Assembly: GCA_023251595.1 (NCBI GenBank)
Contig: JAHEYM010000319.1
Location: 1 to 5,185, forward strand
Reading direction: 5' to 3'
DNA: 5,185 nt
Origin: Bacteroidota bacterium
Lineage (GTDB): Bacteria; Bacteroidota; Bacteroidia; AKYH767-A; JABDAW01
Below the pieces are notes generated by a model, which was not told the origin of the DNA, searched no databases, and saw only the letters and a list, made by a program, of their open reading frames with translations. The stretch's first letter is position 1. Each line of letters begins with the position of its first letter. A program made the position numbers and the translations under genes. Of the stretch, positions 1 through 4,660 are shown one piece after another.

Positions 1-18
1 TCAGCGAAAAACAACGAA

Positions 19-80
19 ATCTGAATACAAAAAAGACATCTGTGATAACATCTGCTATAATCTGCGAAATCTGCGCGCAA
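19..80. repeat. Degenerate ATCTGCG-type intergenic repeat
   Basis: The core ATCTG occurs five times in the same direction, starting at 19, 38, 50, 60 and 69. Spacing shrinks from 19 to 9 bases, and the last two copies read ATCTGCG. Short runs of this 'aatctgcgaaatctgcg' type are, from memory, common between genes in environmental Bacteroidota; their function is unknown. The run lies immediately before the ATG at 94 and would fall in the leader or promoter region of that gene. I found no exact TTTG / TAnnTTTG promoter here. Confidence 0.5.
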
Positions 81-93
81 AACTAAACGGCAA

Positions 94-1068
94 ATGAAGA
101 CCAGGTACATTCTCTTTTTTTTATTCTTGTTGAAGGCGGGTTTTTCATTTGCACAGGAGTTGTACCCGAACACTGAAGCTGCGAGCAGCATCCCAAAAGG
201 AATTCCCGGAATAAAACTGGGAATTGAAACTTATCAGGAATTGCAGATATTGCGTCATCAATATTATATCCGTTTGTTGTATGGTGTTACTTCGCGACTG
301 TCTGTTTATGTTGAAACTTCTGCTTCAAATCATCATAATGATATTCTCCCAACAAATCTTGTCAATCATTTTCATATCGGGACTTCAACTATATATTTTG
401 CCAACAATAAAAACTTCGGGATAGATTATCCATATAGATGGGGTGGAGTATATTTTTATTCGAAATACCGATTTGTTTCAATCGACCGTGAGAAATCTCA
501 TTTCCGCATGGCATTATATGCCAATGCCTCCACAACCATTGCTGCACATGACGAAGCAGAACCCTCTTTGGATGGCGATAACAAAGGTTATGGCGGTGGA
601 TTGATCGCAACTCAATTAATGCATCGTCTCGCAATAACATTTACCGGTGGATATATTCATCCTTTACCATATCATGAAATACGTTATGATTACATTTTCA
701 GCAATCCCATATTCAAAACCGATCTGACTTATGGTGATGCGTATATATATGATCTTGCTTTTGGTTATTTGTTATATCCAAAAGAATATACAGGTTACGG
801 ACAACAGAATTATAATATATATCTGGAACTTCTCGGAAAATCGTTCGGCGGTGCAAAAATCGTTAAAGATGATTATCCTGTAGAAGCTGAAACCGCAACA
901 TTGAAGAAGGATCATTATATCGATGCCTGTGTTGGAATTCAGACCATCTTTAATTCCAATACCCGTCTCGATCTCACCGCTTCATTCAATATAATAAATA
1001 AATCGTGGAGTCATTTCTATCCCTTGTTCAGGATCGGGATTCAACATTACTTCTTCCACGGTAAATAA
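94..1068 (+). CDS. Exported, probable outer-membrane beta-barrel protein of unknown function
   Basis: The protein has 324 residues. A signal peptide covers residues 1-20 (basic MKTR, a Leu/Phe-rich core, then FSFA), with likely signal peptidase I cleavage before Q21. The mature part has no hydrophobic helix. It shows alternating aromatic/polar strands such as VYFYSKYRFVSI (about 119-130) and DAYIYDLAFGYLLY (about 215-228). It ends in FRIGIQHYFFHGK, an aromatic-rich last strand typical of outer-membrane barrels. After the cleavage site, YPNTEAASSIPKGIPG (24-39) and RLLYGVTSRLSVYVETSASNHH (60-81) look like conserved blocks of a Bacteroidota barrel family that I cannot name. His is frequent, including H80-H81, but no metal site can be claimed. 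The ATG at 94 is chosen because it places the signal peptide at the N terminus; there is no Shine-Dalgarno. A hairpin follows 6 bases after the stop, so it is probably a single-gene unit. The barrel call is inferred from strand pattern; substrate and partners are unknown. Confidence 0.85.
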   Translation: MKTRYILFFLFLLKAGFSFAQELYPNTEAASSIPKGIPGIKLGIETYQELQILRHQYYIRLLYGVTSRLSVYVETSASNHHNDILPTNLVNHFHIGTSTIYFANNKNFGIDYPYRWGGVYFYSKYRFVSIDREKSHFRMALYANASTTIAAHDEAEPSLDGDNKGYGGGLIATQLMHRLAITFTGGYIHPLPYHEIRYDYIFSNPIFKTDLTYGDAYIYDLAFGYLLYPKEYTGYGQQNYNIYLELLGKSFGGAKIVKDDYPVEAETATLKKDHYIDACVGIQTIFNSNTRLDLTASFNIINKSWSHFYPLFRIGIQHYFFHGK

Positions 1069-1074
1069 AAATAA

Positions 1075-1094
1075 CCCCGCCATTCATGGTGGGG
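1075..1094. terminator. Hairpin just after the barrel gene, possible terminator
   Basis: Bases 1075-1082 (CCCCGCCA) pair with 1087-1094 (TGGTGGGG) around a TTCA loop, giving eight pairs including one G-T. It begins 6 bases after the stop codon at 1068. No T tract follows on the plus strand (AGATTGG comes next). The A-rich stretch before it would give a T-rich tail only to transcription from the minus strand. It may stop or stabilise the upstream mRNA, but it is not a textbook intrinsic terminator. Confidence 0.45.
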
Positions 1095-1100
1095 AGATTG

Positions 1101-1125
1101 GCTGCAAAGGCGCGAAGGCACTAAG
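1101..1125. repeat. Half copy of a GCAAAG-type Bacteroidota intergenic repeat
   Basis: The sequence GCAAAGGCGCGAAGGCACTAAG lies at 1104-1125. Its GCAAAGGCGCGAAG part matches GCAAAGCCGCAAAG at 1597-1610 at 12 of 14 positions, in the same orientation. Only one arm is present here, so it cannot fold into the long hairpin seen downstream of the VOC gene. It ends 17 bases before the VOC start codon and so lies in that gene's leader or promoter region. Confidence 0.5.
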
Positions 1126-1142
1126 AAAAAAATATATATACT

Positions 1143-1517
1143 ATGGATACTATCTCACCAAACATTTTTGTAAAAGACATAAATCAAACCATTGCTTTTT
1201 ACAAGCAATTGGGTTTCGAATTAATTGCCCATGTTCCGGAAGCGGAACCATTTGTATGGGCAATGATGAAGTGCGGAAACGTTACTTTCATGTTCCAGAC
1301 CTTCGAGAGTCTTGGAAATGATTTGCCTGACATCAGTCGCGAGAAAGGGGGTTCATTATTATTATATATAAATATAAAAAATATCCGAACTTTTTTCGAC
1401 GGAATAAAAAACAAAGTCAAAATAATTCATGGTCTCGAGAAAGCATTTTACGGTGCGACCGAATTTTCGATGTTGGATAATAATGGTTATGTGTTGACCT
1501 TTGCGGAGGATGAGTGA
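1143..1517 (+). CDS. VOC-fold protein (glyoxalase / bleomycin-resistance / dioxygenase superfamily)
   Basis: The protein has 124 residues, the usual size for a single-chain VOC protein made of two beta-alpha-beta-beta-beta modules. Module one starts with SPNIFVKDINQTIAFYKQLG (5-24), the classic strand plus 'FY..LGF' helix. Module two covers about 69-124 and ends in FYGATEFSMLDNNGYVLTFAE (102-122), the family's closing block with the D-x-x-G-Y turn. It has no signal peptide, so it is cytosolic. Metal-dependent members use His/Glu from the strands. Here the first strand (N7, F9) and the strand at 71-76 carry no His, and only E122 remains at a ligand position. I infer a binding or sequestering role, or an altered site, rather than a normal glyoxalase. 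Substrate is not predictable. Members of this type are often annotated as bleomycin-resistance proteins, which here would be over-annotation. The leader is AT-rich without Shine-Dalgarno. G/C-rich repeats begin four bases after the stop. Confidence 0.88.
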   Translation: MDTISPNIFVKDINQTIAFYKQLGFELIAHVPEAEPFVWAMMKCGNVTFMFQTFESLGNDLPDISREKGGSLLLYINIKNIRTFFDGIKNKVKIIHGLEKAFYGATEFSMLDNNGYVLTFAEDE

Positions 1518-1520
1518 CCC

Positions 1521-1576
1521 CCTCCTGCCCCCTCCCAGCCTCCCCCAAAAGTGGGGGAGAAGTTGTGGAAGGGAGG
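1521..1576. repeat. G/C-rich palindromic intergenic repeat after the VOC gene
   Basis: This C-rich then G-rich element starts four bases after the VOC stop codon. Its inner stem pairs CTCCCCC (1540-1546) with GGGGGAG (1553-1559) around AAAAGT. An outer stem pairs CCTCCC (1531-1536) with GGGAGG (1571-1576). The 'CCTCCCCCAAAAG.GGGGGAG' form is, from memory, a recurrent intergenic sequence in Bacteroidota. No T tract follows (AAATAAAAC), so it is more an mRNA-end stabiliser or dispersed repeat than a proven terminator. Confidence 0.6.
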
Positions 1577-1593
1577 AAATAAAACATTAACTG

Positions 1594-1669
1594 CCCGCAA
1601 AGCCGCAAAGAAAGATTTGCTTAAGCACTATCTCTTGGCGTCTTTGCGTCTTGGCGGGAGTATTTTTTT
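1594..1669. repeat. Long imperfect inverted repeat ending in a T tract
   Basis: Arm one (1594-1610) and arm two (1642-1658) are complementary at 15 of 17 positions, with a 31-base loop. Arm two lies in TCTTGGCGTCTTTGCGTCTT-type sequence (from 1633), which is familiar as a dispersed intergenic repeat in Bacteroidota genomes. A TATTTTTTT run follows at 1661-1669, so the structure could also act as a terminator for plus-strand transcription from the VOC gene. A one-armed relative sits upstream of the VOC gene at 1101-1125. Confidence 0.65.
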
Positions 1670-1689
1670 CATTGACTGCTGCGATAATT

Positions 1690-1720
1690 TTTGAATATCC
1701 TTTGATATTCTTTATTTTCG
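1690..1720 (+). promoter_or_regulatory. Weak candidate Bacteroidota promoter for the fibre-like gene
   Basis: TTTG at 1690-1693 is followed after 19 bases by TATTTTCG at 1713-1720. This matches the Bacteroidota -7 pattern TAnnTTTG with one mismatch. A second, poorer option is TTTG 1701-1704 with TATTTTCA 1726-1733 after 21 bases. The two -7 candidates sit in a 10-bp direct repeat, CTTTATTTTC, at 1710-1719 and 1723-1732. Either would give a leader of roughly 70-90 bases before the ATG at 1813. In such an AT-rich stretch one-mismatch hits are expected by chance. Confidence 0.3.
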
Positions 1721-1812
1721 GACTTTATTTTCAGAGTTTGTATTGCTAAAAATTTGCACTTTGTTTAACTATTTCATATATTACCTCCGATAATCCTTAA
1801 ATCCCCAAAACT

Positions 1813-3864
1813 ATGAGACCAAAAATGCTACTCATCTGTTCACTTTTCACTGTTATCTGTTCTTTTTCGTTCGCTCAGGTACCGCAGGGAATAAATTATC
1901 AGGCAATAGGAAGAGATCTTTCAGGAAATCCGCTGATTAGTCAGGCAGTAGGTCTCAGAGCCACGATTCATGATGGTTCTTTGGGTCCCGTTCTTTATCA
2001 GGAAACCTTCACGACAACAACCAATCAATTCGGACTTTTCACCCTGAAAATCGGAATGGGAACAATCGTTTCCGGCATCTTTTCCAATATTCCCTGGAGC
2101 AACGGCAACGAGTACCTCGAAATGGAAATGGATCCCACCGGCGGAACCAATTACGTGAGCATGGGTGAGTCGCAACTCCTCAGTGTTCCCTACGCATTAT
2201 ACTCCGCTGCGGGACCGGTGGGTCCGACGGGGGCGACGGGAGTCGTGGGTTCGACAGGTGTTGATGGAGCAACAGGTGTAGCAGGTCCATCAGGAATTGA
2301 CGGAGTTACTGGTGCCGTTGGTCCAACGGGAATAGCTGGTCCGACTGGTATTGATGGAGCAACCGGTGCTACTGGTCCTTCGGGAGGTCCTATGGGTCCG
2401 ACTGGAGTTACAGGACCGACAGGTGCGACTGGAGCTACAGGAACAGTAAATGGAACCGCTTGGGGAATTACAGGTAATGCCGGTACTGATCCGCTAACAA
2501 ATTTTATTGGCACAACTGATGCCCAGGATTTTGCTTTCAAAGTTAATAATCAAAACGCAGGTCTGATAACTCAGTCTGTCTATGCAAATACGTTTTTAGG
2601 TTATCATTCTGGAAATTCCAATCAGCAATGGAATAATAGTGGTTTCGGTGCATTTAGTCTCCAAACAAACACAACCGGCAGTGGAAATACTGCGGTTGGT
2701 TATAAAGCGCTATATGTAAATACAACTGGCTCTAACATCACAGCGGTAGGAAGAAATGTCCTATATCAAAACACAACAGGTAACGAAAATTCTGCTTTCG
2801 GGAGCGGTGCCCTTTCGTCAAACACCACCGGTGGGAGTAATATCGCTTTTGGAGTGTCGGCTATGGGTTCAAATACAACAGGTACTGACAATACAGCCGT
2901 TGGAACTTATACGATGATTGATAATACCACCGGCAATAACAATACAGCGATGGGAAAATTAGCTATGGCTTGGAATACAACTGGAGCGGAAAATTGTGCA
3001 TTTGGAATGACTTCTCTCTATAAGAACCTCACCGGAAACTTTAATTCCGCTTTCGGTGGTGAAGCACTGGATTCTTCATATGGATCGTTTAATAGTGCAT
3101 TTGGTGATCGTGCTTTGGTTTCCAACACGGTTTCGGAATGCAATACTGGTGTGGGGTTTGAAACAGGATACGGCACCATTAATGGGAATTATTGTACCTT
3201 TCTTGGCTACCTCGCATTGGCAAGTTCATCTGGATATTCGAATTCAATGGCATTGGGTGCTAATTCAGCTTTCCTTGCTTCAAACCAAGTAAGGATCGGA
3301 AATAGTACAATTACTTCTATAGGCGGTCAGGTTAGTTGGACAACCCTCAGTGATGGTAGGTTTAAAACAAATGTGGCGCACAATGTTCCCGGACTTGATT
3401 TTATACTGAAATTAAATCCGGTAACCTACAATATTGATGTGAATACGCTTGATGAATTGTTGCCTCAGGCACAAATAATATCGCATCATGGGGAAAAAGA
3501 GCTTGCTATAAGTACAGAACAATTGGATGCGAAAATTGCAAAATCGAAAATTACTTATAGTGGATTTATTGCGCAAGAAGTAGAACTTGCTGCAAAAAAC
3601 ACAGGTTACGATTTCAGCGGAGTTGATGCACCAAAAAATAAGAACGATTTTTACGGTTTACGATATGCCGAATTTGTAGTCCCTCTTGTAAAAGCCGTGC
3701 AGGAACTAAACACCGAAAATCTGAAATTAAAATCGGCTAATGAGGAAGAACAAATGGAACTACAAAAACTCAAACAGGCGGATGCAATGCGACAGACCGA
3801 AATTTCGCAACTGAAAGCAGAGATGGAAAAAATAAAGTTGTTGATTATGTCGCAAAAACTATAA
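1813..3864 (+). CDS. Modular fibre-like surface protein: collagen-like stretch, NTTG repeats, peptidase S74 chaperone
   Basis: The protein has 683 residues. A signal peptide covers 1-21 (ends FSFA, cleavage before Q22). Residues 22-133 are the Bacteroidota domain with PQGINYQAIGRD, TTNQFGLFTLKIG and SQLLSVPYALY. Residues 134-212 are collagen-like: 26 Gly-X-Y triplets, mostly with Thr at Y, broken once by an extra Gly (G191). A linker (213-258) has WGITGNAGTDPLTNFIGTTD. About 275-487 is a tandem array of 16-17-residue repeats. From S513 lies the peptidase S74 (endosialidase-type) chaperone: S513-D-G-R516-F-K518, then GFIAQEVE (584-591) and FYGLRYAEFVVPLVKAVQELN (613-633). A coiled coil runs from about 630 to 680. 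In known S74 proteins the domain trimerises the fibre and cuts itself off just before this Ser, so cleavage between T511-L512 and S513 is inferred. That would release a stalk of about 490 residues. No type IX sorting domain is visible. Adhesin, matrix or fibre roles are guesses. Confidence 0.93.
   Translation: MRPKMLLICSLFTVICSFSFAQVPQGINYQAIGRDLSGNPLISQAVGLRATIHDGSLGPVLYQETFTTTTNQFGLFTLKIGMGTIVSGIFSNIPWSNGNEYLEMEMDPTGGTNYVSMGESQLLSVPYALYSAAGPVGPTGATGVVGSTGVDGATGVAGPSGIDGVTGAVGPTGIAGPTGIDGATGATGPSGGPMGPTGVTGPTGATGATGTVNGTAWGITGNAGTDPLTNFIGTTDAQDFAFKVNNQNAGLITQSVYANTFLGYHSGNSNQQWNNSGFGAFSLQTNTTGSGNTAVGYKALYVNTTGSNITAVGRNVLYQNTTGNENSAFGSGALSSNTTGGSNIAFGVSAMGSNTTGTDNTAVGTYTMIDNTTGNNNTAMGKLAMAWNTTGAENCAFGMTSLYKNLTGNFNSAFGGEALDSSYGSFNSAFGDRALVSNTVSECNTGVGFETGYGTINGNYCTFLGYLALASSSGYSNSMALGANSAFLASNQVRIGNSTITSIGGQVSWTTLSDGRFKTNVAHNVPGLDFILKLNPVTYNIDVNTLDELLPQAQIISHHGEKELAISTEQLDAKIAKSKITYSGFIAQEVELAAKNTGYDFSGVDAPKNKNDFYGLRYAEFVVPLVKAVQELNTENLKLKSANEEEQMELQKLKQADAMRQTEISQLKAEMEKIKLLIMSQKL
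2212..2448 (+). repeat. Collagen-like Gly-X-Thr coding repeat
   Basis: This stretch encodes 26 Gly-X-Y triplets (residues 134-212), 19 before and 7 after a single inserted Gly (G191). Common triplets are GPT, GAT and GID. Thr dominates the Y position and no Lys or Arg occurs, unlike animal collagen. Bacterial collagens with GPT/GAT triplets (for example spore-surface proteins of Bacillus) form triple helices and can carry O-glycans on Thr; both are only inferred here. Copy number in such arrays tends to vary between strains. Confidence 0.93.
2635..3240 (+). repeat. Tandem 51-bp coding repeat (17-residue NTTG unit)
   Basis: Twelve units (residues 275-476) are visible with the pattern N-x-A-[FVM]-G-x-x-A-L-x-x-N-T-T-G-x-x. 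Clear examples begin at residues 292, 326, 343, 360, 377 and 394. Two units (411 and 461) are one residue short, and a thirteenth degenerate unit starts at 477. The first seven carry NTTG; later ones decay to NLTG, SYGS and NTVS. The repeated 'NSAFG/NTAVG' core resembles the SVAIG-type repeats of YadA-like heads and of some phage tail fibres, suggesting a trimeric beta-roll. That structural call is inferred. Confidence 0.9.
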
Positions 3865-3893
3865 ACTCAGATGAATTGAATATATATATACCT

Positions 3894-3968
3894 ATGCGAA
3901 TGTTATCGGCAAAAAGTTGGAGAGTGATTTGGAAACACGAGCTCAGTGCTATTTCTTTTCATGTTTAA
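3894..3968 (+). other. 24-codon mini-ORF of doubtful status
   Basis: An ATG at 3894 opens a 24-codon frame, MRMLSAKSWRVIWKHELS followed by AISFHV, ending at TAA 3966-3968. It lies 29 bases after the fibre gene stop and ends 7 bases before the palindrome mosaic. The composition (basic, W-x-V-I-W-K-H-E-L) recalls the cytosolic start of ABC-2 type permeases, so it could be the stump of a decayed gene. It could equally be chance. No ribosome binding site or promoter is seen, and no continuation is visible beyond the mosaic at 4282. Confidence 0.15.
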
Positions 3969-4004
3969 TTTTAATATGAGTTTGCCGTCCGGAAATCGTT
4001 AGGG

Positions 4005-4071
4005 ATCCTGCTTTTGATTGCATTTAGAGAATTGCTGTTATTAATTTTTTTGCACCGCAATCAAGCAGGAT
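4005..4071. repeat. Hairpin A of the mosaic
   Basis: ATCCTGCTTTTGATTGC (4005-4021) pairs with GCAATCAAGCAGGAT (4057-4071), with two extra T in the left arm and a 35-base loop containing a run of seven T. The right arm runs into GACAA, so the unit reads GGATCCTGC...GCAGGATGACAA. The left arm overlaps the outer terminal repeat. Confidence 0.75.
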
Positions 4072-4091
4072 GACAAGTTCCGCATATCAAG

Positions 4092-4163
4092 GGTATGGAG
4101 AGGGACGTGCGCTAAAGAAATTCTGTGAACTTGAAGTCAGAAGCGCGCGTCCCCCTCCATACC
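4092..4163. repeat. Hairpin B, 22-bp stem at the centre of the mosaic
   Basis: Bases 4092-4113 pair with 4142-4163: 20 Watson-Crick pairs, one T-G pair (4108/4147) and one A-C mismatch (4101/4154). The stem is much more G/C-rich than its surroundings. The 28-base loop can extend the pairing through TTCTG (4121-4125) with CAGAA (4138-4142), which competes for one base of the main stem. This is the strongest single stem in the window. Confidence 0.8.
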
Positions 4164-4193
4164 ACCCCCAAACCTAATGAGCATGGCATTGTC

Positions 4194-4255
4194 ATCCTAC
4201 AAAATGCGTTGTAGAATTATAAGAATTAGAAAAATATAAATGCGTTTTGTAGGAT
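4194..4255. repeat. Hairpin C of the mosaic, inverted relative of hairpin A
   Basis: Bases 4194-4210 (ATCCTACAAAATGCGTT) pair along their full length with 4239-4255, 15 Watson-Crick plus two G-T pairs, around an AT-rich 28-base loop. Read on the minus strand the unit is GAGATCCTAC...GTAGGATGACAA. It has the same ends as hairpin A in the opposite orientation, while the inner stem sequence differs. Confidence 0.75.
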
Positions 4256-4381
4256 CTCTAAAGTTTTCCGGACGGCAGACTTTAATGAATGTGTCAAATA
4301 TAACTTCATCACAACAAAATAAATGTGACCCCTTCTTACTGCTGAGAAAAAATGTGGCAAATTGAAATGTTGAAAAATAAT

Positions 4382-4413
4382 TTTGTTCTGTAAATGTTAT
4401 TGCAATAAATTTG
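4382..4413 (+). promoter_or_regulatory. Bacteroidota-type promoter (TTTG, 20 bases, TAAATTTG)
   Basis: TTTG at 4382-4385 serves as the -33 element. After 20 bases it is followed by TAAATTTG at 4406-4413, an exact match to the Bacteroidota -7 consensus TAnnTTTG. Transcription should start near 4418-4421, giving a leader of about 16-20 bases before the ATG at 4437. This supports that ATG over the in-frame TTG at 4383, which would lie upstream of the transcript start. Confidence 0.65.
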
Positions 4414-4436
4414 AGCCACAATCTAAATCCTTTTCT

Positions 4437-4595
4437 ATGCGTAATACAATTATTTTTGACACTTGGGCTACCAAACAAGATCTGAAAGAACTTGAACTTC
4501 GTATCAAAGAGTCTGAACTCCGTCTGACTTTACGCATGGGGGGAATGCTCGGCGCCAGCATTGCAATCCTTGCAACACTAATGAAATTATTATAA
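4437..4595 (+). CDS. Small coiled-coil protein with C-terminal membrane helix (short DUF1640/CCDC90-like)
   Basis: The protein has 52 residues. It starts MRNTIIFDT, continues as a charged amphipathic helix TKQDLKELELRIKESELRL (about 11-29), and ends in a membrane segment GGMLGASIAILATLMKLL (about 35-52). The helix-plus-anchor pattern 'ATK.DLKELELRL...LR.GGML...I.ILA.L.KLL' matches the C-terminal part of bacterial DUF1640/CCDC90-like proteins, which I recognise by eye only. Full-length relatives also begin with an 'I-FDT' segment but have a longer helical region between. This one seems to keep both ends and lack the middle. It likely forms coiled-coil oligomers at the inner membrane with most of the protein cytosolic. 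Function is unknown in the family. The start is set by the upstream promoter. There is no Shine-Dalgarno. It is convergent with the beta-helix gene across a tandem-repeat array. Confidence 0.7.
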   Translation: MRNTIIFDTWATKQDLKELELRIKESELRLTLRMGGMLGASIAILATLMKLL

Positions 4596-4613
4596 TGAAT
4601 TATTGAAATAGTG

Positions 4614-4648
4614 AATAGAGAATAGAGAATAGAGAATAGAGAATAGAG
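4614..4648. repeat. Perfect tandem heptamer (AATAGAG) x5
   Basis: Five exact head-to-tail copies of AATAGAG lie 18 bases after the stop of the small membrane-protein gene. AATAG at 4606-4610 (in GAAATAGTG) just before may be a diverged copy. No variation between copies suggests recent slippage-type expansion. Confidence 0.95.
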
Positions 4649-4660
4649 TGTTAGTTTACA

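Larger units (their letters stand above)
3976..4281. mobile_element. Palindrome mosaic with 33-nt terminal inverted repeats, MITE-like
   Basis: The ends 3979-4011 and 4249-4281 are complementary over 33 positions: 28 Watson-Crick pairs, 3 G-T pairs and 2 mismatches. The outermost perfect block is GCCGTCCGGAAA. Inside are three hairpins: A (4005-4071), B (4092-4163) and C (4194-4255). Most of the 306 bases can therefore pair. TTTAAT occurs at 3970-3975 and again at 4281-4286, a possible 6-bp target duplication, although the second copy overlaps the end of the inverted repeat by one base. There is no coding sequence inside. It could be a non-autonomous transposon, a nest of dispersed palindromic repeats, or a structured RNA. 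It occupies most of the 572-base gene-free stretch 3865-4436; I see nothing else in 4287-4381. Confidence 0.5.

Noticed and set aside
224..640. Short frames at 224-424 (+) and 389-640 (-)
   Set aside because: Both lie wholly within the barrel-protein gene in other frames and show no domain or signal.
1740..1812. Promoter in the TTTG-rich stretch just before the fibre gene
   Set aside because: Several TTTG words occur, but none is paired with TAnnTTTG at 19-23 bases. The better, though still weak, candidate is at 1690-1720.
2190..2540. Proline/valine-rich 116-codon open frame on the minus strand
   Set aside because: It is exactly antisense to the Gly-X-Thr region. Repeats of GGT/ACN codons automatically give Pro/Val-rich antisense frames without stops. 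The plus-strand protein is clearly real.
3056..3292. 78-codon plus-strand frame within the fibre gene
   Set aside because: It is an out-of-frame shadow of the NTTG repeat region; the Trp/Ile/His-rich text has no recognisable motif.
3976..4281. Autonomous insertion sequence
   Set aside because: The interior is only about 240 bases and has no transposase frame or fragment. Any mobility would need a transposase encoded elsewhere.
4383..4436. Upstream TTG start adding 18 residues to the 52-residue protein
   Set aside because: The extension (FCKCYCNKFEPQ...) is unlike the family. The TTG lies inside the predicted -33 element, before the expected transcript start.
4197..4478. 93-codon minus-strand frame across hairpin C and the small-gene promoter
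   Set aside because: It runs through the palindrome and opposite the small-gene start, with low-complexity Phe/Ser/Ile content and no recognised motif.
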